DNA of 64,000 nt from positions 1 through 64,000 of the forward strand of contig NZ_JABSPA010000004.1 of NCBI RefSeq assembly GCF_013214175.1. The letters are read 5' to 3'. The translations under genes were made by a program, and so were the position numbers. The notes below the pieces were generated by a model. The model was given only the letters and a program-made list of their open reading frames with translations, ran no database searches and had not been told where the DNA came from. This DNA comes from Colwellia sp. (GTDB lineage: Bacteria; Pseudomonadota; Gammaproteobacteria; Enterobacterales; Alteromonadaceae). Shown here piece after piece: positions 42,637 to 52,428 of the stretch (position 1 is its first letter; every line of letters begins with the position of its first letter).

Positions 42637-44436
42637 TTAATCGAGTTCATCTTGAGCCCACACGGCAAGTTTTTCACGGAATATCTTAGCGTTATGACGT
42701 ATATCAACGGGAAAGTCTTCATGGATTAAAAAATGAGAAATAGCAGCTGTTTGTTTATGCGCCAGTGCTAGCCTTTTTAACGCTGAAAACAGCGCTGATT
42801 CATCAAAGTTTTCATCTTGTTTAGCTTCATCTGTTAGCTCAATGCAAAGTAAGGGCACACTCTTCTGGTAAATGGTTACCGCCACTAAAGCGCTACGTTT
42901 CACTGAGCTATGGGTATTGAATATTCGCTCACATGGAATAGAAAATAAGGTTTTTCTTTTTGAATTGGTTCCGGTTTCAACGCGATGCGCTTTTCGTCCA
43001 CACATCCACAATAAGCCAGCTTCATCAAGATATCCTAAATCGCCCATACGATGACGAACGCTATCGCCATCACTTATCTTAGCCTGCGCAGTGGCAGAAG
43101 CTCGATGATAGTATTGATGACTCACCATATCGCCTTTAACAACGATTTCACCAATTGTGTTGACCGGTAATGCTAGCTCTTCAGACCAAGCTGCGATCAC
43201 CTCTTCACTGATAGCGATAATGCTCAATTCAACACCGTTAACAGCACTGCCGACACAAATACCGCCGCCATTGTCGGTGATGTGGCTGGTTGCCAATAAG
43301 TCGGCACTGGAAATTTTAGTCAAGGGGAGCGACTCAGTAGCGCCATAGGAAGTTAGTACCGGGACATTGTCGCTAAGTAATTGGGTGAATCGCTCAATAG
43401 ACGGCAATGTTGCTGGTGCGCCTGCAGAAATCACCCGCTTTAAACTAGGTAGCTTAACTTGCGCCTTAGTGATTTCCTTAACTACTTCCTTAACTGAAGC
43501 CTTAGCCAAAGCTTTAGTCGCTGAAACATCAGCAGCACCCGCCTGCCCTAATACTTCGATCAGTGCCGGATTAGCAAATAAATTAGTACATTGATATTTT
43601 TCAATGGCGGCAAAGATAAAGTCTGGATTGGCGGTGATCGGCTTACTGGCGTCCATATCTGGGACAATAGATGCCATGCCTAATGCAGGACCAAATAATG
43701 AAAACAATGGAAAGGTTGCTAAATCACGTTCGCCTGGCGTAATGCCGTAGTCTTCTTTTAGCGCGGTGATTTGTGCCTCAAACATTTTATGGCTATAAAC
43801 CACACCTTTAGGTGTACCAGTACTGCCACTGGTAAATAAGATTGCTGACATATCATCATCGTTAAGTTTTACCATTTCAAAAGCTTGCCCTTTATTCACC
43901 GGGTAACGCTTTAATAACGCGGTTAAACTCATACCACCGATAAGGGAGGCAAACATATCTGCGCTTGCACCTGCAATATAGCCAGAACCAGCTTCGGTTA
44001 CTGTTAACAGCTTTTTAACGCTGCTTTTACCCCAGCCAAATAACATTCTAGCGATATGGGCTTTGGGAATACCAATAAAAGCATCCGGTGTCGACTCAAC
44101 AAAACACTGCTTAAGGTTTTTAATACCCATACCAGGGTCAACTAAAATAGGAATAATACCTGCTTTGAATAAAGCAAAGGTTAAGGCAAAAAACTCAATA
44201 CTCGGGGTTACCATCAACACAGTTTTCATGCCCGACTTTAGGCCGTAAGCATTTAACGCATAAGCGATGGCATCACTTTGTTGGTGCAAAGCTTCAAAAT
44301 CAATTTCACGGTAGTAGAGTTGACCTCGTTGGCTTTTTTGCACGGCAACCGCTAACGCCTTGGGCGTTGTTATTGCAGCGTGTGCGAGGTGGCGACATAA
44401 GTTAGCTTGCTTGGACACGTCCAAAGTCTCTGTCAT
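42637..44436 (-). CDS. oleC: OleC, beta-lactone synthetase (ANL superfamily)
   Basis: A 599-residue acyl-adenylate-forming enzyme that closes the 2-alkyl-3-hydroxyalkanoate to a beta-lactone using ATP. The P-loop is [19 protein letters not shown] (near residue 195), then LTSYGATES (near 362) and [17 protein letters not shown] (near 464), which binds the ribose. The C-terminal lysine region keeps [11 protein letters not shown]. Two Lys/Ala-rich stretches (near 305-330) are unusual insertions. Order and spacing within oleABCD support the assignment over a general fatty acyl-CoA ligase. Confidence 0.92.
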   Translation of the reverse strand: MTETLDVSKQANLCRHLAHAAITTPKALAVAVQKSQRGQLYYREIDFEALHQQSDAIAYALNAYGLKSGMKTVLMVTPSIEFFALTFALFKAGIIPILVDPGMGIKNLKQCFVESTPDAFIGIPKAHIARMLFGWGKSSVKKLLTVTEAGSGYIAGASADMFASLIGGMSLTALLKRYPVNKGQAFEMVKLNDDDMSAILFTSGSTGTPKGVVYSHKMFEAQITALKEDYGITPGERDLATFPLFSLFGPALGMASIVPDMDASKPITANPDFIFAAIEKYQCTNLFANPALIEVLGQAGAADVSATKALAKASVKEVVKEITKAQVKLPSLKRVISAGAPATLPSIERFTQLLSDNVPVLTSYGATESLPLTKISSADLLATSHITDNGGGICVGSAVNGVELSIIAISEEVIAAWSEELALPVNTIGEIVVKGDMVSHQYYHRASATAQAKISDGDSVRHRMGDLGYLDEAGLLWMCGRKAHRVETGTNSKRKTLFSIPCERIFNTHSSVKRSALVAVTIYQKSVPLLCIELTDEAKQDENFDESALFSALKRLALAHKQTAAISHFLIHEDFPVDIRHNAKIFREKLAVWAQDELD

Positions 44437-44549
44437 GTGTCGTTTCCTTTTAAATGAGCACTAATGAGTTAATTGCTATTGAGTTAGCTCTTTTGAATAA
44501 GCCTATAATGAGTCAACGCTTATTAAACTAACTCTTATTGAGCTAATGC
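44437..44549. repeat. Degenerate short repeats between oleB and oleC
   Basis: Variants of TTATTGAGCTAATGC/TATTGAGTTAGCTC recur about every 15-30 bases across the gap (for example GAGTTAATTGCTATTGAG and TTATTGAGCTAATGCTTATT). Non-coding; origin unknown. Confidence 0.5.
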
Positions 44550-45476
44550 TTATTGAATTAGCTTGGCTTCACTAGCACTTAAAAAATCGCTTACCAAGGG
44601 CACAACTTCATTACTGGCATCTTCTAAAATGTAGTGACCACAATCATCAAAAGCATGTACTTGCGCTTGTGGAAAACGTTGTTGCCATTCAGCTAAGAAG
44701 TGTTTATCAAAAACAAAGTCTTTTAAGCCCCAGCAAATTAACATAGGTAACTTGTTAAACTGCGCTAAACTGTCGCTAATGTCAGAGACCAGCTGATAGT
44801 TCCTATCACCGGGCTTTAATGGGATATCTTGAATAAAACGTAAAGTAGAAATACGATTCTGCCAGCTATTAAAAGGTGCTACGTAAGCTTGGCGTATCTC
44901 TTTTGCCATCGGTTTACGCTTTACACCAATAACCGAGGCTATTCCTGAGAAGGCATTAAAACCTCGTACCAGTACAGTACCGATAAAAGTATTGCGACCC
45001 AGCCATAAAGCCGGAGGTAATTTTTTCGCTTTCGGTAAATGAAAAGCACCGGTGTTTAATATAACCAGACGTTTAATACGTTCAGGATAGCGCGCAGCAT
45101 AGCCCATACCTATCATGCCGCCCCAGTCATGCACAACTAGGGTGATATTTTCTTTTACTTCTAAATGCTCAAGTAACGCTGCTAAGTCATCTATGCGCTT
45201 AGCTAAGGTGTAATCATAGCCTTCATCGTCTGGCTTATCAGAGAAACCACAGCCAATATGATCCGGCACTATGCATTGGTGATTTTTACTTAATTCGCTA
45301 ACTAGATTACGGTAATAAAAAGACCAGCTAGGATTGCCATGGACCATAACAACAGGCGAGCCCTGCCCTTCATTAACATAATGATATTGATGGCCATTGC
45401 GATTGATATAGTTACGGGTAAAAGGGAATAGTTCCGTTAACTTACTCTCTGACATATTATCTGACATGTTTACCAC
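44550..45476 (-). CDS. oleB: OleB, beta-lactone decarboxylase (haloalkane dehalogenase-like)
   Basis: A 308-residue alpha/beta hydrolase of the haloalkane-dehalogenase fold. It decarboxylates the beta-lactone from OleC to a cis-alkene. HGNPSWSFYYRNL (near 47) is the oxyanion region with Asn, the nucleophile Asp is in VVHDWGGMIG (near 117), and the late His is in FDDCGHYILED. The annotated start is a GTG at 45476 with GGGG upstream, overlapping the oleA stop; the ATG at 45467 is a possible alternative. It directly follows oleA, so the first two proteins are coupled in translation. Confidence 0.92.
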   Translation of the reverse strand: MVNMSDNMSESKLTELFPFTRNYINRNGHQYHYVNEGQGSPVVMVHGNPSWSFYYRNLVSELSKNHQCIVPDHIGCGFSDKPDDEGYDYTLAKRIDDLAALLEHLEVKENITLVVHDWGGMIGMGYAARYPERIKRLVILNTGAFHLPKAKKLPPALWLGRNTFIGTVLVRGFNAFSGIASVIGVKRKPMAKEIRQAYVAPFNSWQNRISTLRFIQDIPLKPGDRNYQLVSDISDSLAQFNKLPMLICWGLKDFVFDKHFLAEWQQRFPQAQVHAFDDCGHYILEDASNEVVPLVSDFLSASEAKLIQ

Positions 45477-46519
45477 TTAAGCCCCAACATCATACAATTT
45501 AAGCCACTACCTATGCCTAAAAAGCTGACATTATCACCTTTTTGTAAGAAGCCTTGATCATGAGCCATAGCAGCAGTAACAGGTAAAGAAACGGTACCCA
45601 TATTGCCTAGCAGTTTAAAAGTAGGGAATTCTTTTGCTACCGGAATGTTTAAAGCGGTTAACACTTTCTTTTGATTAGCAGCGCCAACTTGATGACAAAT
45701 TACTTTATCAACTTGCTCAATATCCCATTGACGTTGGTCTAAAAAGTGCTCCCAGGTATCTTTAGCCAGCGCAACACCTTCTTTAAGTAAAGTTACTGCA
45801 TCAGTGCGCATAAATTCACGAAATAATTGCGGGCCGACTTCTTTTAAGCCCCATTGACATAAATTGTTATGTTCGGGTGCCGATAAGTGACTGGCACCTA
45901 ATAATTGATGATTACGGTCGGTAGCTAGATTGAAACTACCATCGGTAAGTAGTACCGCTACAGCACCTGAGCCCCCGGTTAAAGTTGCTAAAGATTGGGC
46001 ATAATTTTGCATGGTTGGCTCGGCAAGCATATCATCAATAGTCACATCAACAATATGACGTGCCGATTCACATGAAACCACCAGACCTGCTTTAATTTGA
46101 CCAAGCTCAATGCGATTAGCAATATCTAAAATACCCGAAAGTACACCTAAACATGCATTACTGATATCGTAAATTGCCGTGTTTTTTAACACACCAAGTT
46201 TTGCTGCGATTCGACAAGCCGTAGCTGGTTCGTGCTGATCGCGACAAACGCCGGTATAAACCACGGCACCTAAATCAGCGGCAGCAATGCCAGTTTCATG
46301 CATTACTCTTTGCGCGGCAACAATAGCACCATCGGAAAGAACATGATCTTTTGGCCACCAACGGCGCTCTTCAATTCCGGTTAAAGCAGCGAGCTGCCCC
46401 ATGGGAATACGAAATTTTTGATATAATGGGGTCAAACGATATTCAAGCTCTGCACTGGTTACCACTTCAGGGGCCAGCTCATACGCTAAGCTATTAATAA
46501 AAACGCGGGAATATTTCAT
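45470..46519 (-). CDS. oleA: OleA, head-to-head acyl condensing thiolase
   Basis: A 349-residue thiolase-superfamily enzyme that joins two fatty acyl-CoAs non-decarboxylatively to a 2-alkyl-3-ketoacid. The catalytic Cys is in DISNACLGVLSG (near 123), His in VICHQVGAANQ, Asn in LLGNMGTVSLP. Glu in CRDQHEPATACR (near 97) is the OleA-specific base that distinguishes it from FabH. First gene of the ole operon. With a PUFA synthase in the same genome, the substrates can be polyunsaturated, giving long polyenes. Confidence 0.93.
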   Translation of the reverse strand: MKYSRVFINSLAYELAPEVVTSAELEYRLTPLYQKFRIPMGQLAALTGIEERRWWPKDHVLSDGAIVAAQRVMHETGIAAADLGAVVYTGVCRDQHEPATACRIAAKLGVLKNTAIYDISNACLGVLSGILDIANRIELGQIKAGLVVSCESARHIVDVTIDDMLAEPTMQNYAQSLATLTGGSGAVAVLLTDGSFNLATDRNHQLLGASHLSAPEHNNLCQWGLKEVGPQLFREFMRTDAVTLLKEGVALAKDTWEHFLDQRQWDIEQVDKVICHQVGAANQKKVLTALNIPVAKEFPTFKLLGNMGTVSLPVTAAMAHDQGFLQKGDNVSFLGIGSGLNCMMLGLKW

Positions 46520-46939
46520 TTAGATGGCTGTTGCTTATTTTCTCGGTTAATAATTACACCCTTGTTGACAATTTATTCGATAAATTGCGCTAAACATGCA
46601 AGTTAATTAACCTATGTTAATTATTTATGACTATGGGGCGTCATTTGAGCAAGAATATGGCAAGGATTCAACCAAAAATATGATTTATCGACAAACTCCG
46701 TTAAATTAAGCGAAATTAAGCACTATTTCCTTGTGTGGTAACTTTATCTGATGGACATAAGTTGTACGTTTATCTGGCTAACTAAGTAAGGAAGGGTCAT
46801 AGCCATAAATAAAAAAAGCCCTCATAAAGAGAGCCTTACTTAATTAATTAGCCCTTACCTTTCATTTAAGAGCTGCTTAAGAGTCGCTTATTTCTCGCTA
46901 AAGTGTCACTTAAATCATGCTTAGATTTCGCTTAATTAG
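46520..46939. other. Gene-free region upstream of oleA
   Basis: About 420 bases with no gene. It should hold the ole promoter (AT-rich, with TTGACAA at 46563-46569 on the plus strand only) and, on the left side of the next gene, the terminator described at 46809-46836. No operator recognised. Confidence 0.6.
46809..46836 (-). terminator. Terminator of the TSP3-repeat gene
   Basis: On the minus strand AAGGCTCTC-TTTAT-GAGGGCTT followed by TTTTTATTTAT: a stem with one bulge and one G-T pair, then a T run. About 100 bases after the gene's stop. Confidence 0.65.
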
Positions 46940-49900
46940 CTAGCGAAATTTGCGTCGATAGAGCAATAACAACAGTGATACTAATGCTAAGAAGGACAAG
47001 CTGCCACTACTCGATTTTGTCGGGATTACATCAAGTGAAATGGTGTTATTGTCAACCACCGCGATACCACCAGGGTCATCAATCACGCCATTAGCAATAC
47101 CATCAGCATCATTGGCGCCACCATCTTCAATCAGTAACTTTAAGCAAGTATCGCCGACATTCAAGCCAACTTGATAAAGATCGCTATGAGGCGCTGGGCA
47201 AACACCATTAATGGTAGCACTGGTGGCGATAACGTTATTACTGTCTTCAACAAAATCTACCCACTGCTGCTCACCATTAATTTTACGATAAACAGAGTAT
47301 TCAACTATTGCATCGCCAAGGGGTAAAACTATGGCCACTGAACGACCAAAAGGCATAATATTGTGTATTTCAAAATCAAAATAGCCCATGGTATTGGCTA
47401 AATTGTCTTGTTCAACCAAACCAGTCGCTAAAATCTCCTGTTGTGAAAGCAGTAGACCATCAGAGTTTTGCAGCAATGCAAATTTACCTAACCTTAATTG
47501 CAAGCCAGGTTCAGTTTCTGCCAACTTAACTACCGCAGCATTAATATGCAGTGGCTGTAAGTAAGGAATGGTTGAATTATCCATATAAGCGGGTAAGCCA
47601 TCATTATCATCATCGCTAAAGCCCTCATCAAGATCACTGACACCGTCTCTATCACTATCTAAATTACCTAATATTTTCTGGCTAGCAAATAACGGCATAA
47701 AAATATGTTTAGTTTGTGACAACTCAGCACTACCACTATTAGTGCTATTACCGCTATCAGTTACCGTTACCAAAAGACTAATCAGACTTTGATTCGTTTC
47801 AGGTAAGCTCACGCTATCGGCTGGAAAGACGAACTGTAATTCATCACTGCTAAGTACTGCATTTAAGTAGTCCGGTATTTGCCAATCAATTTGGTGACTA
47901 TCTTGGCTATTCGAGTCGCTAATGGTTAAAACCACTGTCACTTCACCATCGTTTTTTGCAATGCTCGGCACTTGTATGCCCTTCTGCCAAACGGTGACAT
48001 TAATATTAGGAGCAACATTAGCTTCGGTCACGGTAATAATATGCTTGGCATGCACGCCAGCATTAACACCTTGTTCAAAGCTAACAATCAACTCTTCATC
48101 ACCTTCGAGTTGAAAATCATTATTGAGATTAATATCAATAAAACCAGCAGTGCCCTGTGTTATCACTATTTTGTTATCAACAAGGTTATAATCAGCATTA
48201 TCGACACTGCCGGTAATGCTTATTGGTAAAGTCACCGGATATACTGGCGCTTCACCCGATAAAATCACCTCAACACGAGCAACACCACCCTCAGCAACTA
48301 TCTGCGAAGCTGAAAAATTCACTAGGGGATGAATATTTACGGTTTGCTCAACAGTGGCAATATTACCGGCGTTATCGACTGCTCGCCAAAGAACAGACAA
48401 TAAACCCGAGCTAACATTTTTAGCACCGGTTTCAAATCCTAGTGCAGTTAAACCACAACAGCTTGCACCATCTAGTCCATCTTGCACTGAAATATTAGTC
48501 AAAAAGATTAATCGCTGTAAATTTAGTTTGGTAAAGGTATGGTCGGCATTAATATGTACTGCCTGTGGTGGCGTAATAATAGGCGCATAATCATCCAATA
48601 AAGGATGTGTGCCCGCTAACGCTTCTGCGCCGTTGGTAACACCATCAAAATCGGTATCTAATAAGGCATCGTCGCCATTAAGTGGATCAAAGTTATGCAA
48701 TAGCTCAAACTCATCACTCATACCATCGCCATCATCATCAAGATCTGCATTGTTACCAATAAGATCACCATCGGTATCAATATGCTCAGTGGGGTCCAAT
48801 GGCAACTGGTCTTCAAAATCTAGATAGCCATCATTATCATCATCACTGTCAAAAACATTACCTAAGCCATCACCGTCAGTGTCTGTACCTTCAACGGGAT
48901 TATTAGGGAAATCATCATCTATATCTCTAATGCCATCATTGTCATCATCACTATCCGCATTGTCACCTATGCCATCATTATCGGCATCAAGCCACTCGGT
49001 TGCATCAAGTGGAAACAAATCTATGCTATCTGCACGGCCATCGCCATCATCATCGGTATCAGCATTATTACCTATGCCGTCATTATCGGTATCAAACCAT
49101 TCTAGTGGGTCGTTATCAAAAGCATCGATTACATCGGTGAAACCATCGTTATCATCATCACTGTCCGCATTGTCACCAACACCATCACCGTCGCTATCAT
49201 ATTGCTCGTTAGCATTGAGTGGGTAGGCATCACAAGGTAAACCATTTCCTGTGCAATCTAAAACTCCATCTCCATCATCATCAGTGTCGGCATTATTACC
49301 AATTAAGTCACTATTAGTTGGATGATTCGCATCAGTATTAAGCCATTCACTTGGATCTAAAGGAAAAGCATCGCTGCCATCAACAATGCCGTCATTATCA
49401 TCATCAGGATCGGCATTATTACCCACGCCATCACCATCGGTATCTTGCCACTCTAAAGGATTTAATGGAAAAAGATCACAAGGGAAATTAGTTCCTGTAC
49501 AGTCTAAAATACCATCCCCAATACCTGTAGTAGCATGAGTATCATCATCATCATCATCCACATTGGGAATGCCATCACCATCGGTATCTGTTGTTGCTAA
49601 CATTTGAAATGGAAAAGCATCGTTGCCACTATAAACTGGGTCTAGAAGATCATTGTAATTACCTGAAGAAAAATTTCCATTAGTTACGCCATCACCATCA
49701 ATATCAGAATCGCGTCTATCTCCAATGCCATCCCCATCTAGATCCTTTTGTACGGCACTATCTAAGGGAAATACATCACTTACATCTGGTTCGCCATCAT
49801 TATCATCATCATCATCGGCATTATTACCAATGCCATCGCCATCAGTATCTACATACTCACCGGCATCAAAAGGAAAATCATCATTACCCGTAAAGACAGT

Positions 49901-51052
49901 GTCTGATGGATCATTGTAGTTGCCCGTTGTAAATGGACCATTAGTTACGCCATCACCATCAATATCACTATCACTTTTATCGCCTAAGCCATCGCCATCA
50001 GTATCTTTTTGCTCACTGGCAAGAAAAGGAAATGCATCATCGGTATTTAATGCGCCATCGCCATCAATATCAGTATCGCTATTATCACCAATACCATCAT
50101 TATCGAAATCTAAATGTTCAAGTGAATTTAATGGGAATACATCAATACTATCCTGGACACCATCGCCATCATCATCATCATCGGCGTTATTACCTATGCC
50201 ATCATTGTCGGTATCTAGCGTTTCTAATGGATCAAGGGGCATATCGTCAAAGATGTCTAATACGCCATCACCATCATCATCTGTATCGGTATTATTACCG
50301 ACACCATCACCATCGGTGTCATACCACTCACTAGGATCATACCGAAATACATCAAGGGTGTTTACAAAGCCATCACCATCAATATCAGGATCTTGCGCAT
50401 CACCTACACCATCACCATCAAGATCGGCATTAACATTAAAATCTAATGGAAAGGCATCATCACCATCATTTACGCCATCACCATCGTCATCAATATCTGC
50501 GTTATTACCAATACCATCAAGATCGGTATCTATAGTTTCTAATGGGTCTAAGGGAAATTGGTCGTAAACATCAAGCACACCGTCACCATCATCATCACTA
50601 TCGGCATTATTACCGATACCATCAAGATCAGTATCTAAACTTTCTAACGGATTTAGCGGGAAAACATCCAGTAAATCGGGTACCCCATCATTATCATCAT
50701 CGGTGTCTGTATTATTACCTAAGCCATCGTTGTCGGTATCGAGCCATTCGCTAGGGTCTCTAGGCAGGGGATCATAAAGATTAATAGCAAGATCGCCATC
50801 ATCGTTATTGTCGAGGCCACCGTCAGTACCATTAAGAAGGCCATCACCATCAATATCAGGATCGCTATTATTACCAATACCATCAAGATCGGTATCAATC
50901 CATTCAAGGGGGTCAGCCGGAAATAAATCAACGGAATCATCATAGCCATCACCATCGGTATCAATGGCAAAAACACTACTACTGAAGACAAGTAAAGCTA
51001 TGCTTAAAAATTTAAAGCAACGTATTTTATACTTCAACACACGCTTCTCCAA
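46940..51052 (-). CDS. Thrombospondin type-3 repeat surface protein with a sorting-like C-terminal tail
   Basis: A 1370-residue secreted protein. Signal peptide about residues 1-29 (FLSIALLVFSSSVFA). Residues about 30-830 are calcium-binding TSP3 repeats (DTDGDGIGNNAD, DDDGDGVLD, FPLDPLE) of roughly 33 residues. Then come an HYR-like segment, a Calx-beta-like segment (about 925-1010) and a C-terminal domain with NDADGIANGVIDDPGGIAV, as in proteins labelled choice-of-anchor U. The last 24 residues, SSSGS, a 15-residue hydrophobic stretch and RRKFR, resemble GlyGly-CTERM tails cut by rhombosortase, whose gene lies 4 kb away. Probably exported by type II secretion and anchored on the outer surface. 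No ligand domain recognised. Confidence 0.85.
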   Translation of the reverse strand: MEKRVLKYKIRCFKFLSIALLVFSSSVFAIDTDGDGYDDSVDLFPADPLEWIDTDLDGIGNNSDPDIDGDGLLNGTDGGLDNNDDGDLAINLYDPLPRDPSEWLDTDNDGLGNNTDTDDDNDGVPDLLDVFPLNPLESLDTDLDGIGNNADSDDDGDGVLDVYDQFPLDPLETIDTDLDGIGNNADIDDDGDGVNDGDDAFPLDFNVNADLDGDGVGDAQDPDIDGDGFVNTLDVFRYDPSEWYDTDGDGVGNNTDTDDDGDGVLDIFDDMPLDPLETLDTDNDGIGNNADDDDDGDGVQDSIDVFPLNSLEHLDFDNDGIGDNSDTDIDGDGALNTDDAFPFLASEQKDTDGDGLGDKSDSDIDGDGVTNGPFTTGNYNDPSDTVFTGNDDFPFDAGEYVDTDGDGIGNNADDDDDNDGEPDVSDVFPLDSAVQKDLDGDGIGDRRDSDIDGDGVTNGNFSSGNYNDLLDPVYSGNDAFPFQMLATTDTDGDGIPNVDDDDDDTHATTGIGDGILDCTGTNFPCDLFPLNPLEWQDTDGDGVGNNADPDDDNDGIVDGSDAFPLDPSEWLNTDANHPTNSDLIGNNADTDDDGDGVLDCTGNGLPCDAYPLNANEQYDSDGDGVGDNADSDDDNDGFTDVIDAFDNDPLEWFDTDNDGIGNNADTDDDGDGRADSIDLFPLDATEWLDADNDGIGDNADSDDDNDGIRDIDDDFPNNPVEGTDTDGDGLGNVFDSDDDNDGYLDFEDQLPLDPTEHIDTDGDLIGNNADLDDDGDGMSDEFELLHNFDPLNGDDALLDTDFDGVTNGAEALAGTHPLLDDYAPIITPPQAVHINADHTFTKLNLQRLIFLTNISVQDGLDGASCCGLTALGFETGAKNVSSGLLSVLWRAVDNAGNIATVEQTVNIHPLVNFSASQIVAEGGVARVEVILSGEAPVYPVTLPISITGSVDNADYNLVDNKIVITQGTAGFIDINLNNDFQLEGDEELIVSFEQGVNAGVHAKHIITVTEANVAPNINVTVWQKGIQVPSIAKNDGEVTVVLTISDSNSQDSHQIDWQIPDYLNAVLSSDELQFVFPADSVSLPETNQSLISLLVTVTDSGNSTNSGSAELSQTKHIFMPLFASQKILGNLDSDRDGVSDLDEGFSDDDNDGLPAYMDNSTIPYLQPLHINAAVVKLAETEPGLQLRLGKFALLQNSDGLLLSQQEILATGLVEQDNLANTMGYFDFEIHNIMPFGRSVAIVLPLGDAIVEYSVYRKINGEQQWVDFVEDSNNVIATSATINGVCPAPHSDLYQVGLNVGDTCLKLLIEDGGANDADGIANGVIDDPGGIAVVDNNTISLDVIPTKSSSGSLSFLALVSLLLLLYRRKFR
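48700..50960 (-). repeat. TSP3-coding tandem repeats, about 99-bp period
   Basis: More than twenty imperfect units of 90-105 bp dense in GAT/GAC codons (plus strand shows ATC, ATCA runs). The repeat length matches 33-residue TSP3 units; unit length changes where NGNFSSGNYND-type inserts occur. Such arrays contract and expand easily. Confidence 0.85.
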
Positions 51053-51096
51053 AGAAAGTTGTATCTGGGGCAGTTCCAGATAATTAGATCAATTAA

Positions 51097-51116
51097 CCCT
51101 AGTAAAGTTACTAGGG
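51097..51116. promoter_or_regulatory. Palindrome upstream of the TSP3-repeat gene
   Basis: CCCTAGTAA-AG-TTACTAGGG, perfect 9-bp arms, 45 bases before the start codon, followed by a second smaller pairing (TCTGG/CCAGA at about 51064-51080). It could be an operator or a hairpin in the leader. Confidence 0.4.
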
Positions 51117-51251
51117 ATGAAAGGATTATAGTTGTAAGTTTAGCTGTAAAAAAAGCTGTTACAGATATCATAGGATATCGGCATATTTAGCAAAAACTTG
51201 AATAATTAAAGTTTTAATATCACTAGTAACTAACAGCCAAGAAATAGCTAG

Positions 51252-51851
51252 CTAATAGCCAATCTGGCGACCAAAGCGATAATTAAAGCCAATAAATAAG
51301 GTGCTGATACTGCCGAAGTCAGAGTAACTGGGGTAATGTTTAAACCCGATATGCATAGCAGAGTTTTTAGTAAAACTTTTTTGTAGAGAAATAGATAACA
51401 CTGGATTGATATCACCTTGCTCAGCAAAGTACCTCTCATCAGCCTTAGGATCGAGAGGAATGAGTTTATGTTCGCTCAAGTTAACCGATGCCCCTAACTG
51501 GAACTCAACCATCAGAGTCTTTATAAATTTGTCGTAAGATCTAGGGTAATAACGATAGCCTAGTGAGAGATCTATGGTTTGAATAGTAAAATCAAAGCCT
51601 GCACTATCCCATACGACACTAATTTTATCCAAATCTGAAATCTCGACATTTTCAAAGCGGTTATAACTTACCTGCCAATTAAAGGCTTTTTGCTTAAAAA
51701 ATTCATCGCCAATTGAAAGGCTATAACCAAAGCTTTTATCTTGATCGACTTTATGTAATTGCACCGAACTCTCAAGTGCATGACTATTACCATGCCAGAT
51801 AGCCATAAAAAAACATAAAATTTGCGTGGCATGCTGAATACTTCTCGCCAT
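51252..51851 (-). CDS. Secreted, probably outer-membrane beta-barrel protein
   Basis: A 199-residue protein with a signal peptide (ILCFFMAIWHGNSHA, cleavage near residue 25) and alternating hydrophobic strands such as FNWQVSYNRF, TIDLSLGYRYYP, MVEFQLGASVNL and STLFIGFNYRFG, typical of small outer-membrane barrels. No family name assigned. It lies 200 bases upstream of the TSP3 protein in the same direction; a functional link is possible but unproven. Confidence 0.6.
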   Translation of the reverse strand: MARSIQHATQILCFFMAIWHGNSHALESSVQLHKVDQDKSFGYSLSIGDEFFKQKAFNWQVSYNRFENVEISDLDKISVVWDSAGFDFTIQTIDLSLGYRYYPRSYDKFIKTLMVEFQLGASVNLSEHKLIPLDPKADERYFAEQGDINPVLSISLQKSFTKNSAMHIGFKHYPSYSDFGSISTLFIGFNYRFGRQIGY

Positions 51852-52428
51852 TACTATTTTTCTCCTGCCAACAAATATCTAATCTTTAGTCAGTTTTTTG
51901 TCGGTAAAAAGGGACATAACTTATAAATAGAGTTAAGCAAAAATCACACCAAAAGTGATACTTAATAGCCGTTTAATTAAGTTTGTGGCCTTGTTGTGCA
52001 AAGGAAAAATAAATAAAGCAAGGCGAACCATTGAACAATAACTGGCTATTGGCATTGAGAGCAACACCGCATTGGCGTATTTTATCCCACACAAGTGGGC
52101 AATAATTTAATGGCATTGGTATAAGTAATGGCATTGGTATAAGTAATGGCTATTAAATTTAAATTAAGCATATGCTGACTTTATCAAGAAGGTATTATTG
52201 CAACGTTTACACAGAGTTTTTCACGGTAAGGTGTTACCAAAGCTTTGATAAAGTTATTTTAATAAACTTATGGTGGGAGGTTAACGGCAACATTAAGCCC
52301 TTTTGAGCGCCTAATTGCCGCTATATTTGTTGCCTGTTAGCAGTCTTTCTTGACCTTTATATACCTGTACGTTGAATTGTGACAGGTATATATTAGAAGT
52401 TTCACTTTACACTTTTCTCATTGATAGC
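51852..52428. other. Gene-free region
   Basis: About 577 bases with no plausible gene on either strand. At 52108-52150 an 18-base unit TAATGGCATTGGTATAAG is repeated two and a half times. Otherwise AT-rich and featureless to my eye. Confidence 0.6.

Noticed and set aside
47922..50754. Open frames on the plus strand rich in Ser/Pro or His
   Set aside because: Shadow frames of the Asp-rich repeats of the minus-strand gene.
48700..50960. CRISPR-like regular repeats
   Set aside because: They code for TSP3 protein repeats in one long frame; units vary and there are no unique spacers.
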